Origin: Cryptomeria japonica
Lineage: Eukaryota > Streptophyta > Pinopsida > Cupressales > Cupressaceae
Assembly (NCBI RefSeq): GCF_030272615.1
Contig: NC_081414.1
Coordinates: 238,859,233 to 238,923,232, forward strand
DNA length: 64,000 nt
Direction: 5' to 3'
In this document: positions 1-12,285 of the stretch, piece after piece
Layout: the number at the start of each line of letters is the position of its first letter
Numbering within the stretch: the first letter of the stretch is position 1
Notes under the pieces: generated by a model
Seen by the model: only the letters and a program-made list of their open reading frames with translations
Database searches by the model: none
What the model was told of the DNA's origin: nothing
Program-made: the position numbers and the translations under genes

Positions 1-1306
1 AGTCATAACTTTAATCAGCTTATAGCAACAATTCTAAGATCACATTTATTAATTTTCCACCATAAAGCGGCGTTCACCTCTTTGGGTTGGACTTTATAAA
101 CTTTCTGCCATGTACCAGTGGTCCCACCCTTCAACTGGACTTATGTGAGATAACCTAGATTCAGCACTACCTTCTGTGGATTTATTCCCGTTGAGAGGTG
201 ACTGAAATACCAGCAATGAATAGTTTGCTTAGACACCTCTAAAACTATACTTTGCAAACAACCTTTCTAGAGCACCTCAACCATGTCATAAAAAAACTAT
301 AATAAATAAAGATCTTAAAACATAAACCATAGTGAAAGCAAAAAAGAACTAACAAAAACAGAAGGTAATCAATAACATAAACCTGAAATTTGGGATAAAC
401 AAGTTCACATATTTTAGTGAAGCTTTTCAGGAGTCCAAACATTTTCAGGTTACATATGAAATGCTTTATAGCTTCCATATAACTTTAGCTAATGTAAAAT
501 TCGTGAAATTGTAGTCAATGTTGACACCTTTTGAACAAATTCTTCAACATTCATGGAAACCTATTAAAAGTACATTGAAGCATCTGTGCTTTTCCCATTA
601 AATCGCTTATAGTGCCGGTCTAAGAATTGAAGAAACACTTCTCAATTAGAAAAATAAATATATAGCACAATCACCTTAGAATAAATGGCAAATTAGTTGT
701 TCTTACAAGTTTACATAAAATTATAAAATTGAAATAAATTAGCCTTCAGAGCCATAAATTCAATACTGGGCATACCTGTATACGTTGGGAATATTTCTTA
801 TCATAACAGTTGTTCTCGCCTGTCGGGAGTTTGCCTTTGCTATATCCTCCTGAAAAACAAATTGAGAATTTTCCTCTGTTAACTCCATTTATAACAATTG
901 TACCATCTGTTATTCAAAACATTAAAAACAAATCTTTAAATTGCAGCTTGCACCACCAAACTCAGAAATTTGAAATGCATCTAAGATATTTTCCTTGAGA
1001 TCTTAGGGTTACTTTGTGCTCTCGAATCTTGAGACTGATACATTCAAGGGAATCTAATTTTAAATTTTATTTTGGGTTAAATGGAATAAGATTTTTTATA
1101 ATTCTTGAGTAATGAAATAAAATTAAGACGTGTAGATCAAACATAAAAATGAAATTACTGCTGCGTAGATTTGATAAATGCAAGAATTTTCAAGAGTCAG
1201 AGATCAACTGCGCACTTCTGAAAAAAAAACATCAAAAATAGTATATCAGATCAAAATATAAGAAAACCCTAAGTTCAGTAAAAACTAAAAAAGAAACATA
1301 AAAGGG

Positions 1307-1389
1307 GGAATGTTGTCAAATGGATAGAATTCCCTGCGTGTCTCTGTTGACCAGGAGGAGGAATGTTGTAAGATGGATAGAATTCCCTG
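1307..1389. repeat. Direct repeat pair, 30 bp
   Basis: Two near-identical 30-bp copies sit at 1307-1336 and 1360-1389, sharing GGAATGTTGT and TGGATAGAATTCCCTG. The 53-bp period suggests a local tandem duplication. A related phrase, ATCAACTGCACACTTCT, recurs at about 1204, 1528 and 1690. Confidence 0.85.
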
Positions 1390-2179
1390 GCAAAATCAAT
1401 CAATTAAAACACTTTGCCTCTTCAAGAAATAAATTGATAGAGCGTTAATTCTACAGAAAAAAATTGAAATGACCTAAAATGATCTAAGTTTGCTGGCCAA
1501 ACCTAGATGAATCTCAGATTCATACAGAATTCAACTGCACACTTCTAAAAAAGGAGAAGACATCCTAAATAGTTCAATGTATCAATTATCATTAGTTTTT
1601 AAGGTAAAAAATACTGTTTAGACTGTCACTGGGCCTCATTTCTTTATAGTTCTGAACATTTCTAATATGCAACTACTGCTTATATGTAGATCAACTGCAC
1701 ACCTATGGAAGAGAGGGCACAAAAATTAAATATTGTCTATCAATCTGCCCGCATTCCGTGACAGACCGATTGATAGGACAGGTGACAGATTGAGGAGTAG
1801 ATTGAAATCCATTCGAATAAAAAAAAAAAAATCAGTTTTCAAAGTTAGTCTTTAATGTTGAACCTCAGAAAAAATAAAACCTATGAACCTTTTAAATGCT
1901 GATTAGATTTAGGCTAAGCCATTATCGCTTAACAGTTATAAAAACATCTTATAATGTCTTGTTAAAACCAAATTTTCAAACCCAAAGAATAATAAACTTG
2001 TTAAAAACTTGTAACAATACTTACCTCTAGCTATTGAGGAGCACCCAAAGATGATCTTGTCCTCTAACCATTGCACGTGGATGTTTGGAGTCAGAGAGAC
2101 GATAACAAGTACAGGTAACGTTACTTCAATCTTCACCATTAGAACTAACCCTATGATACGATACATTGGTATCTGGAGC

Positions 2180-2300
2180 AAAAGTAACATAAACATGAGC
2201 ACTTGCAATAAGTCAGCTACTAAAAAGTCTGCTGTCAATGAATCCTTGCTCGACTCTGCACTAAGAAAAAGTAACATAAACAGGAGCACTTGCAATGAGT
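2180..2300. repeat. Direct repeat pair, 34 bp
   Basis: Copies at 2180-2213 and 2267-2300 share AAAAGTAACATAAACA followed by GAGCACTTGCAAT, with two mismatches. The period is 87 bp. Confidence 0.85.
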
Positions 2301-2467
2301 AAAATGACTTAAAAATATAAACATTATAGTAAAGAAGTCCATATGAGATGAGACATGTCTGGAGAGCAGAAAACATACTAAAATTAAGAGAAAACAAAAA
2401 GATTTATGCTCAACCTGTATACCCTACCTGACTAGCTAGAGAGCTACAAAATAAATAAATAAATTAG

Positions 2468-2571
2468 AGATAACAGCGAGCTGGAATCTGTAACACCTAT
2501 CCCATTTTAAAACTGTTTAAACAACAAAAATGGAGATAACAGAGAGCTGGAATCTGTAACACCTATGCCAT
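2468..2571. repeat. Direct repeat pair, about 38 bp
   Basis: Copies at about 2468-2505 and 2534-2571 share GCTGGAATCTGTAACACC and differ at two positions. The period is 66 bp. Confidence 0.85.
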
Positions 2572-3239
2572 GTTATAACCGATTGAACATGATACGAGTG
2601 TTTATTATATAGTAAATTAGAGATTAGGAGATAAAGAAAATTTTGTTTCGAAAATAATGTTACAAAATTAGAGTTAAATTATTTTTGGTGGTAAAAAGTT
2701 ATTCATATAATTAAAAAAATAAATTTAAACAAATTAGGGTAAATATAAAACAAATTCAAGAAAAAGACCAATTCTTTTAAAATGGGTTTAGTAATTAAAT
2801 CATACATTTTTAGACAAAGAAGACACAGGTATAACAATGATGGTGTTCTTCTTTGGGTTTCAGATCCATGATAAATCCATGGGTTGAAGAACTTCAAAAC
2901 CTATTGTAAGGGGTTTCGGGTCCACTCAAAACCTGTTTAACCCTTAATAAAAAACAATGACATTGAAAAGTATTAATAGGACTCACATCTTACAACCAAC
3001 ATTTGAGGATCCCTGTGACTTTTTTATATCATAGTTTAATTTTTTAAATCTAACCCTAACAAATAAATATATGAATTTAAAAGAAGATTGAAATTACATT
3101 GTAGTAGATGCAAAAGAAAATCACCATAAAATAAAATTTGAAACTCAACATCTATAATTATCTTTTTCAATTTGATTACTTCAAATAAAATGTATAAAAT
3201 ATACATAAAATAAATACATGCAAACCTGAAAGATCAAAT

Positions 3240-3975
3240 AAATTATTGATGTAGATAGATGAGTGTGGTTGCTCTGGCAGATTGACTATAAGATCAAGAT
3301 GAGTTGACGATAAAATGGACATCATAACAATATGATACAACAAGATGTTTAAATGGGATGAAAGGTGTCTTTAAATAGAATTCTCAATACAAGAACCAAA
3401 GGCTACAATTAAGAGGTTTAATGGATGGCTATGATTAGATGAGGACTAGGGTTAGGCTTGAAAGATGTAGTCATGTGATAAGTGTCGCATGATAAGCAAC
3501 ATATAGGGCTTAGGATAAGGTTCAGGAGCATTCTTATAGGAATGGCCAATATTGAGAGGTTTAAGTTAAAATCGATGGATAGGATATAAAGTTAATTTGA
3601 CTTTTGGGAAGGTGTCCAAGTTCAATGAATGTGGGACAAGGCTTAGTTAAACATGTGAAGGGGATAAGGTGGGACGCTTGTCAAATGACTACGAATTTTG
3701 ATTATGATCCATGTGAACAAAATGAGGGGCTAGGATTCAATAGACAAAGATTAAAGTAAAATAAGAATTTATTAAATTAACTAAATACATATTTATTTAA
3801 TTAATGGGATAGCATAAAGGTGAGATTAATTAATTAAATAAATAATATTTATTTAAATAAGCCATTTGGAGTAGTAAAATGGGTTAATTAAAGAAATAAT
3901 GAATATATATATAGAGAGAGAGAGAGAGTTTAGGGTAATGGACAATTTTAGGTGTCTACATTTTGGCCCTCTTTC
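3240..3975 (-). mobile_element. LTR remnant of a Tat-like Ty3/Gypsy element with adjoining polypurine tract
   Basis: The sequence ends at 3960 in TCTACA, followed at once by TTTTGGCCCTCTTTC, whose minus-strand reading is a polypurine tract. The Tat 3' LTR end at 43525 has the same arrangement, and both are preceded by runs of AATTAAAT-type sequence. A minus-strand TATA-like CTATTTAAAG lies near 3375-3384. The left boundary is only estimated and no coding internal region survives, so this is a truncated or solo LTR. An AT/AG microsatellite is embedded at about 3903-3928. Confidence 0.5.
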
Positions 3976-4729
3976 AAATGAAATTGCAAAGTAAATTCAT
4001 TTCAAAGAAGATTATTTTGTAAGTTGTATTTTTATTTTTAAAAATATATATTTTTTACTTCAATTTTTCAATTACTTTCAACAAATGTCAATTGTTAACA
4101 ACATATTTCCTATTATATTCTTCTCTTAATCACACAAAAAAATGAGAATAAAGCTATATATTATAATCTAATTCAATAAGCTATAGAGAGATCAAAGGAG
4201 TGTGTTGGAATATGGAAACCAATCATTAAGCATAATATAATGTTAGTCCCACATTTGTATCCCTTCATCCATCACAACTCATGCTAAAGGATAATTCAAA
4301 GCCCAAGATAAAGAAGCACTAATAATATGAGTAAATATTAAGTATATTATTCATTATATGTTGCTAATATTTTAAAATCTATTGATGCAAGTCTAGGAGG
4401 AATGTTAATGAATGATTAAATCCATAAATCAACACCCTTAAAGTAAACCTCAGTACAACATGAACCATGATAGGGAAAGATTGAGTGTAAGGAAGAGGCA
4501 TTCTCTTACCACATAAAGGAGAGTGAGTAATATATTTTTGGCATTGTAGAAGTTGTATCAACAACAACAATGAATAATAGTTTTTATATGTAAGTTTTTT
4601 GAAAATGTGCTTTGGAAGGGGTGGGTGGGAACTGTCTGGTGCAGACTAGAAGAAGCTTGGGAAGGATGGCGTCGATACTAAGGGTTTGGTTGCATATTAG
4701 ATTCTAGACTCTTTGCAAGTGTTAGCCTC
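3976..4729. other. Non-coding, AT-rich
   Basis: No coding family is recognisable. The first 100 bases may be the residual internal end of the LTR element to the left. The rest shows nothing beyond AT-rich low-complexity stretches. Confidence 0.5.
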
Positions 4730-5480
4730 AAAGGGATCTCATGTGGATTGTCACTCCCTGTTTGGTTGCATATGAGATTGTGTTGGATGAAAGCCCCCGT
4801 AATGGGGGTGGGACCTTCTCAGGTTCTTCTATTCCCCCAATGGAAGATTTTAGTGGGGATGCTAATGGTAGTGGGCCCACTCCCTCCTCAGTGGAAAAAA
4901 TCAGTAACATTTCCCTAGGGAGTTAGAAGGATGTTTTTAACAATGGTCAGTTCATGACCATAGATGGGGTGTCTATTGAGAAATCTGAGAATGGAATGTG
5001 TGTGAATATAAAATAATCCCCCTTGAACAAAACCTTAGCTAAGATGGAGAGCACCTTGGTTGGTAAGTTTGTGGGTATAAATGTGGAGATTACCTCAGTT
5101 TGAAAGTGGGGAGCTGGAAGATGGGCGATTAAGGGCAATGTGTCGATCTTGGCATTACCCAAAGGTTTGTTTTGATTCTTTTCTGTCAAGGATGATTGCA
5201 CCCACATCCTATCTTAGGTCCTTGGTTTTTTGGAAATTAGTAGCTTATTCTCTATAAATGGTACTCGATTTTTAAGGTTGACTCCCATCTGGCTAGGGCA
5301 ATTACAACCTGGGCCCATCTCCTAGTCTTTCTTTTTGAGTTATGGGATGAAGAGATCATTACTAGGTTGGTCAACTCATTTGGTTAGTTCATTTCCTTGG
5401 ACTCTATCATTAAGAAAGGATTGTCATTAGTGTATGTGTCACCTTTCTTATAAGTGTCATACTTAGACATCTAAATCTCT
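4730..5480 (+). pseudogene. LINE ORF1 relic with DUF4283-like nucleic-acid-binding domain
   Basis: The plus-strand frame reads LVGKFVG (about 5057-5080), then a W-K-G-N-V-S-I block and a 'LPKGLF-FFSVKDDCTHIL' block. This is the order of conserved positions in the DUF4283 domain that precedes the zinc knuckle in plant LINE ORF1 and related gag-like proteins. The tail (LFELWDEEI, ISLDSIIKKG, about 5325-5440) is in another frame, so there is at least one frameshift, and several stops interrupt it. The upstream 61-codon open stretch rich in Gly, Ser and Pro (4741-4926) may be the ORF1 N-terminus. DUF4283 proteins are known to associate with plant LINEs; the assignment here rests on motif reading, not a search. 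Confidence 0.6.
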
Positions 5481-5499
5481 ACTTCTCAAGGCTAAAATA

Positions 5500-6722
5500 A
5501 ATGGTTATTTGGCTTATTCTTCAACTCTAGAGGTGATTAAGTCAGTCTCTAAGTTTTCATAGTCTACTTCTCTTCAAGGAATGGCTATGTTCAAATTCAC
5601 TCATAAACTGAATCTTCTTAAAGCTTATCCACGTTCATGGAACAAGTCTTCCTTTGGTAGTATTTTTGTACAAAAGAAAGCCTTGAAGGACCATATTAAC
5701 TCCTTACAAAAGGAAATGGAGATCTTAGGTGCCTCCTCAAATATATTGGATTATGAAAAGTCTCTTTTTGAAGAACTTGATAATATTGTTATCAAAGAAG
5801 AATTATATTGGAAATAGAGTTCTAGAGATCAATTGGTTAAGGAAGGAGATAGAAATACTAAATTTTACCACCAGCCAGCTAGAAGACAAAAAAAAAGGAA
5901 CAAAATTTAGGAGTTGATTGGTGAGGATGGTATTACCTATTCAAAGGAGGAGGATATCCATTGGCTATTTCTCACTTTAGTTCCTTTCTTAATCCTTAGT
6001 CATCTTAGGATCCTTTTGTTGATGAGGCTTTTGTTAGGCTAGTCTAGGTTATTCCTAACATTATTAACCTTGATGATTTGAATTTTCTGGAGTGCAAATT
6101 ATCTAATGATGAAGTAAAGGCAATGATATTATCCTTTGGCATTCTTTAGGGATTCTTGTTCCTTAAATTTGGCCCTTTTGATGAAGATCGAGTGGATACT
6201 TTTGTTGATGAATTCTAACTGGTTGATAATCATGAAGAAAAATAATATTCATGGAAGGGTTAATTATTCTTTTTTGATCTTTGGGTTCCTTCCTAGAGGA
6301 TCCCATGCCTAGAATAATCTTCTTAAGACTAGAGAATTTATTGAAAAGGGTATTCTATGGTAGGTTCTAGTAATGGAAATAATGTAAGATTCTAGAAATA
6401 TCCATGGGTGTCCTCTATCCCCTTGGAGTTTCACCTCATTTTCTTGACTATTCAATGAGTTTTAATGCCCAAATATAGGAGCTATGTTAGTGACTATTGG
6501 ATTCCTAATTCTTCCCATCTGATGTGGAGAATCAATCCAATGGACTTTGATCTTCAATTAAGAACGATTGGTGTGGATCTTCTTAGGATCCTTAATAAAA
6601 ACACCTTTTTCAAATTGGATGATAAAGATAAGTTAATTTGGGCTTCCTCCAAAGATGGTAAGTACTCCCTCAATTCAGGATTTGAAATTGCTACTCCATC
6701 CCTCCCCTCTTTGGTTACATAG
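5500..6722 (+). pseudogene. LINE ORF2 relic: post-endonuclease segment and RT zinc-binding region
   Basis: From 5581 the frame carries W-N-K-S-S-F-G-S-I-F followed by a helical stretch and then, across a TAG at about 5815, SRDQ and KEGDRNTKFYH. This is the hallmark W-x-KSR-x-x-WL-x-EGD-x-NT-x-FFH segment of plant L1 ORF2 between endonuclease and RT. The RT fingers start near 6090 (SNDEVKAMILSF), but the catalytic core is absent. The sequence resumes at about 6330-6420 with TREFIEKG and NGNNVRF-KYPWVS. It ends at 6465-6722 with DKLIWASSKDGKYSLNSGFEI, which matches the zf-RVT domain. The deletion therefore removed the palm, including the FADD box. Confidence 0.75.
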
Positions 6723-7376
6723 TGTGTAATGAATGGAGATTAAACAATATGCACTAAATTGAGATTCTATATAATTCATTTGTATTTATTTTCTTTATAG
6801 AAGCATTCTAGTTCCACTTTATAGAATATGGATTATAATCACAATTATTTCTCCTTCATTTTTCCTTAATTAGTCTGAATCAAACACACATGAATAGTAT
6901 ATACATGCATAAATAATTCTTGTTTATACAATCGCTACAATAATTCTATTGTACACTCCATAACATTGAACATGATATTATATTTGATCAATATACATCC
7001 CAAAATTTTCTTTTCAACCTCAAATGATACCCAATGACTAGTATTGATTGACTCATGTCAGTGTAATTTAAGCTCTGATACTAAATTCCTCTCACTCAAC
7101 ACTTTGAAGAAGTTAGTCAATTTAAAAATTATCTTATCCATTACACTTTTCAACAACTTTGACCTTTCATTTTCTACTTTATAAACATGAACCTGCATGG
7201 GCCCAAGCACCAACCTAGCTTCCATTGATTTCATTTTCACTTTCACCCCATTTATGTTGAAAACCTTCTATTTGATTGTCTGTCTTGCAAGTTTTACCTT
7301 CAAATCAAAAGTAAAATTGTCAAATGTTTTGGCATTGTCAATAAAGCTAAATTTTTCAACACTCTTCCTCTTTTCT
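6723..7376. other. Non-coding spacer before the CACTA element
   Basis: No gene is recognisable. A string GCTCTGATACTAAA at about 7072 resembles a degenerate methionine-tRNA primer binding site on the minus strand, but it is too weak to call. The last three bases, TCT at 7374-7376, are the left target-site duplication of the CACTA transposon. Confidence 0.6.
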
Positions 7377-7400
7377 CACTAGTACATTCGGAGCTGATTT
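7377..7400. repeat. CACTA left terminal inverted repeat
   Basis: CACTAGTACATTCGGAGCTG followed by ATTT pairs with the right end (29601-29624) at 19 of 24 positions. It is directly preceded by TCT. The next 130 bases are full of TCGGA, TCGACGA and CATCGGA words, typical of CACTA subterminal regions. Confidence 0.87.
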
Positions 7401-7539
7401 CCGATGGCTGTTTGTCGGATTTTCGACGAATTTTCATCGGAGTGTCGACAAAATCCACTGTCAAAAACTCAGCATTGGATTGGTCGACGATGCCATGCCC
7501 ATCGGAAATTCGACAATCTAATGGACTCTATTGACGGTC

Positions 7540-8450
7540 AAAGAAGTCATTGGTCGAAAGCTTGGTATTCATCATAATTCCGACGATGATCATTTTTATA
7601 AAAAAAATAATAATTATCATCTATATAAAAGAGCCATCAAAGGAAGGAAATGCCGAAAGGACTCATTGAAGATAATAACTTCATCGACAAAAGATATCGA
7701 AGAAAGTAGAGAGGGTCTTCACTGACAGGAAAAGTTCTCAAGGAAATAATACTATTGGTGCAACATAAAAAGGACCCACCGAAAGGAGCATTTTCATCAA
7801 AAGAATAATATCGATCAAACAAAAAGAAGCTACATCGATAAAAGATATCGATGAGGATTTAGGTTTCGAGGAGGTTAAACTTCATCGACAAAAGATATCG
7901 AAGAAAGCAGAGAGGATCTTCATCGATGGGAAAAGTTCTTGAGGAAATAATACTATCAATGCAACATAAAAAGGACCCACTGAAAGGAGTGTTTTCATCG
8001 AAAGAATAATATCAATTAGACAAAAGGAAGCTACATCGATAAAAGATATTGATGAGGATATAGGTTTCAAGGAGGTTAAAAGGCATGTTCTCGATATGTG
8101 TGGTTTGGTTGATGTAACTTTATCGGTGAAGAATGATAAGGGAAAATAAAGAAAAGCTTCGGTGAGATAATAGACTCATTCATCGATGGGGCATAGTGAT
8201 ATCGATGAAAGAAGTATTTCAATGGAAAAATAAAGGAGGACACCGAAGCCCAAGGTTTCTTCGACATAAGACCCGATGGATATTAGATATGTTTCGATGA
8301 GGAGATAGCCATACTGACCGAATACAATATTTCGATGAAGGGAAAAAATACTTGATTGAAGTAATATTTGAAATAAAAGTATTGTCGATAGAAACAAAGA
8401 GATCGATGGACTAAAGAAACAAATGATCGAAAGACATATCCTCATTGAAA
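7540..8450. repeat. Subterminal repeat array 1 (about 200-bp units with ATCGATGA words)
   Basis: A unit beginning ACTTCATCGACAAAAGATA occurs at about 7678 and again at 7879, a period of 201 bp. It is followed by a more degenerate third part to about 8450 that keeps ATCGATG, TTTCGATGA and GATATCGA words. The same unit recurs as array 2 at 12570-13160. In En/Spm elements subterminal repeats bind transposase; that role here is inference. Confidence 0.75.
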
Positions 8451-8717
8451 TGATTATTGATTGCCGCGAAAATCATAAACAAATCCTAGGGAAGGTCACA
8501 TCGCCATTAAATTCAAACGTGTGCCCGAGTGACCATTGTCCAAAGCGCCATTACTAACTGATTAAATACGCCATAAGTAGTGGATTAACCATCAAAGGGC
8601 ACATCATTAAGGAATTCACAAGTGACGAACTGAAAGTAGGAATTGGGAGAATTCACAGATAAAGCTCAGTAATTCCAAGTAAGTTGTTTGCACATAGACC
8701 TCTTTTACAAAATTCAA

Positions 8718-11700
8718 ATGGAATCATCATCTAAAACTAAGAAGACCAGAAAGGGAAAAGAACCTATCGCTACAGAAGAAAAACCTAAAAGATAGAAAAG
8801 GGAAGGGTGTTCTTTGGCCCAGGACCTGATTGACCAGTGCCCATCATCCAGTTTGAGGTCCAAGAAGATTAGAGCTGATGAGGAAGGCTTGGAGGACTGG
8901 TTTGAGGATCTTGGAGACATATGGATAGAGTTGAGAGGGTATAAATTATTCATATATGTGTACAATAGAAGAGTTGCCCCTCAACCTATCAACAATTTAT
9001 GGTGATTGAACTTAGGAAGGTTAGCTGTGGCTAATGTATTCATGAATGTGGAGCTCATGAAGGCATTGGCAAATAATTATGACCCTAAAACCAAGACCAT
9101 ATATAACTACATGTGTGAGCCAATTCTTAAAATCACAAAGGAGGTTATTGACACTATGTTCGAGTTGGATTGGGCATTTGAAGAATTGATTGACCTCAAG
9201 AAGTTAACAAGTGAATATTTTAACCTAGAGCACATTTACAAAATGTGGAGATTCCCTATACATAGACCTAGGAATGCAGGTCCGTAGTGCCACTAGGTCA
9301 GGATGACAAAGCTCCCTATGATGTCAACTCTTTCCATCCATATTTCAAGTATACCTATTATTGTGTTTCCCAAGTGCTAGGGATAAAATCCCATCCTTTG
9401 ATGGATATTGCAGCCATGGTCATTTGTGTCGATTTGCAGTCTAAGGACCCCTACTTCTTTGATTTTTTTGCTTATTTGGTTGAGGTTTTGAATCATGGGT
9501 TAGAAAAGTTAAAGGGGGATGTCATCAATGTTTATTTCAAGCGTTATTCCTTAATTATGCATATGTTATTGTATGTGGGACAAGATGAAGGGTTATGGCC
9601 AAAAGAGTTATGTGTCAAGACATATGACAATGCTGGAATGAGAAAACCAGTGCAACTATGGGTTTCTTCATGGGACCAGAGGTATGTGAATAATCAATAT
9701 TGGCATTTTGAGGAGTTCTTTGTCAAGCAAGTATATAGACTATTGGGATGCCCATGCGATCATGCCCTTGCACCAGAGGTTCAAATATTCCTAAGACCAA
9801 AAGATTTCACTGAAGATCCCTCAATTGAACACAATTGGGGAGATTGGTATTGTTTTTCAGAATGCACACAAGTTAGGGTATACAGGTTCGAAGGGAGACC
9901 ATACTTACTACCACTTACAATCCCTAACAGAGTGGCTTGTCTAGAAATTGTGAGGCAACTGTCAATAGTGAGTATAGAACATCTGACAAGCCATGGAAAA
10001 CAATCAATTGTACTTGGGTTGTTAGTATTTTCAGATTTTATTGTGAAAAGTTCAAAGAGTTATGGCCTGCTGCAGACAAAATTGGATTATTATAGCATGG
10101 CTATGGGGGATCGAAGGCCCAACTTCGATCCTAAAGGATACATAAGGATAGCCCAGTCATCACAAAAGTTGAAGGCTGGAGAGCATAAATCTTACCTACC
10201 GGATGACCTCATTAAAAACATTGGCAGAGAAGAGGCCAGAGTGAAGCGAATAAAGTTTGAGAAAGCAATGCAGGCTTATAAATGGAATCTTTATAGAAGG
10301 AAAATGGATGAGAACGTGCTACAAAAGATTGAAGACCCCTTGGAGTTGGCCAACAAACTTGTGGAGCATGAATTGGAAAAACTTGAGCGAGTCCCGCCTC
10401 ATGTTTTTAGGGATTACATTGATACTATTAGGAATACAGAACCTTTGGCTCATATGTCTCCTTCTTCCACATCTGGCATCATTCCATTCACTCCTTGAGA
10501 GGATTACCCCCCTGGTTATGCAGAGGATACATCGATAGACTTGGCAATAGGACAACTGAATGTCCGAGAAGTGGCTGACATCAGATTCCTGGAGCATGAG
10601 GATTTCATTGCTGATAGTGACTTCATTGCTTCCAAGGAGTTCACCGCATTCCTCTATCAACATAAAGGATCTCAAATTAGGAATAACATGAGAAATAGTG
10701 AAGAAGAGCAGCAGCTTCAAAAGTTACAAGAGGAGATGGATCTTGTGATGAGAGAAATGACACCTGAGAATGGAAGACAGTTTCTTAAGGAAGCTGGTGT
10801 GCTATTATACTCTAGATGGGACATGAACTCTACCTTGTTGTTTGATGGATTCCTCAAGAAACAGGACCCAAGTAGGCAAATGATGCCAAAAGAGATTGAT
10901 AAACTCTTTAGAGGATCAAGATATGATCCAAATCAGAAGGCTCTTCTATAGTGGGCTATCTATCCCAAAGATAAAAGACCTATATTGGTTGATACAGAAG
11001 AAACTTTTGGACATTTGATGGTGTAGCAGGTTGGAAAGATTAGGCCTAGAAAAACTGCCAAACTAAATTTGGATGTCGCTAAACTGAACCAAGGTCAGAC
11101 AGAGTTTCTAGTCTAATAAAATTGTACATACAAAAGCCTATATGAGAAAACCAATGAAGAAAAATAGAGGCTGCAAGCAATATTGCTTCAGATTGATACA
11201 GGTACCAATCAAACAGGGATGACATACAGTGTTGACAGAGATGCCATGGATGCCTTGACAGACACTATGTATTGGAGGAATAGGGCCAAAAAGACATCTT
11301 GGCAACTAAAAAAGGAATAGCAAAAGATGGATAAGTTAGTTCTCGAGGTCGTTGACCATGGATTCAAAAGTAAGATGCAGGTTGCAAAAATCTATTGGAA
11401 GACATACATTGGAACAGTCAAAGCTGTGAAAGAGCATGAAAGGCTCAGGTCTCAATTGGAAGGCTTGATGAATGACAATAGTCTGATGAATCTAGGTGAG
11501 AAAATTGAAGTCGAGGCTCACTTGAAGTCCCATGATGAATTGGAAAATCAATTAAGGAAAGACCATCAGAGGCTGGACGATGGGAGTACCCCTAGGGTGC
11601 CCTCTTTTTACAGTAATGGTGAGTTAGTATCATTGGAACAGTGGAAATAAGAGTTCAGTGATCAGAAGAATCAAGCAGTAGCAGAGTTGGATCAGAACAA

Positions 11701-11875
11701 AGATTTGTCACTTTGTGTTAACAATATTCTATCCAATCATTTCCAGACAGAAAGCAACATGAGGACACTAAACAATGACGTTCTAATGTATAAAGATGAT
11801 AAGTACATTGAACACATAGGAATGCTGAACTTGTTTATCTTCCAGTTTGTTAACAAAAGTGCTAATTAATAGTTA
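8718..11875 (+). pseudogene. CACTA cargo gene, copy 1: unrecognised large protein with coiled-coil C-terminus
   Basis: I do not recognise the family. The frame starts at ATG 8718 with a Lys/Ser-rich leader. It runs to about 9285 with a TAG (8793) and a TGA (about 9003), shifts frame once, then stays in one frame from 9287 to 11869. That frame is interrupted only by nonsense codons near 10496, 10949, 11024, 11117, 11165, 11318 and 11648. The longest open stretch, 9287-10498, encodes a globular Trp/Tyr/Phe-rich region with FLRPKDFTED, HNWGDWY and YLLPLTIPN blocks. The remainder is Glu/Gln/Lys-rich and probably coiled coil. The same blocks appear in the same order at 14686-18314 (FLRPKEFAED, HNWGDIYLYP, FLLPYHVP), so this is a real coding family. 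No RT, integrase or protease lies beside it. It could be an accessory protein of the CACTA family or a captured host gene. Confidence 0.7.
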
Positions 11876-12285
11876 TGTGCTAAAAAGCCACAATGCTTGG
11901 TGACAATGTATACCCTCATATAAATGAGGGAATTTTGTAACAATAAGGATCATTAGAGAAGAAGTAGAATATAGCCTCAGGCTTACTATTGTACCATTTT
12001 GTGAACATACATAATATAATCAGTCATCTTTCCTTTGTGTATATGTTGTGGATTACTGCATCTTTCTGTACGTAGTTGCTTGTGATATTATCTAAAGGAG
12101 ATAAGGTTACTTGTGTTCTTCCAGTAAAACTTTGTGTTTCATATTGTGGATTTGAATAAAAGATTTACTTGCGAATATAGTTTTGTATATAGTGCACATG
12201 CATATTATCTCAACCATGGTGCGCCTGCATATGTATATAGTTTTGTTTATAGGAGGAAAGCCTGAGATTTAATGTCAAACTTGGT
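11876..12285. other. Probable 3' untranslated and spacer sequence of cargo copy 1
   Basis: This is AT-rich sequence with no open frame of note. A phrase TATATAGTTTTGT recurs at about 12176 and 12234. Nothing else is recognisable. Confidence 0.5.

Larger units (their letters stand above)
1..3239. other. Intergenic AT-rich DNA, no gene recognised
   Basis: No open frame in this stretch resembles a known family, and the short frames lack codon structure or neighbours that would support them. What it holds is a set of small imperfect direct duplications, listed separately, and a short inverted repeat at 1737-1745 and 1768-1776. It could be old decayed transposon sequence or part of a long intron; the sequence does not decide. 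Confidence 0.6.
4730..6722 (+). mobile_element. Plant L1-type LINE, internally deleted remnant
   Basis: Pieces of both LINE ORFs occur in the expected order on the plus strand: an ORF1 DUF4283-like region, the segment downstream of the endonuclease in ORF2, and the C-terminal zinc-binding region. The apurinic endonuclease and nearly the whole RT core are missing, so at least two deletions or a patchwork origin are needed. The frames are broken by stops and frameshifts. Neither a poly(A) tail nor a target duplication could be assigned. Confidence 0.75.

Noticed and set aside
1737-1776. Hairpin CTATCAATC/GATTGATAG as a microRNA or terminator
   Set aside because: The stem is only 9 bp with a 22-nt loop; too short for a plant precursor, and no neighbouring gene needs a terminator.
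7072-7085. GCTCTGATACTAAA as a Met-tRNA primer binding site
   Set aside because: The key CCA end is altered (CTA), no LTR end adjoins it and no gag-pol is near.
7540-8450. Regular repeats as a CRISPR array
   Set aside because: The units are about 200 bp and degenerate, with no unique spacers; the context is eukaryotic.
9287-10498. 403-codon open frame as an ordinary host gene
   Set aside because: It is the longest surviving piece of a frame that continues past several nonsense codons, has a paralogue 6 kb away, and lies inside the CACTA element.
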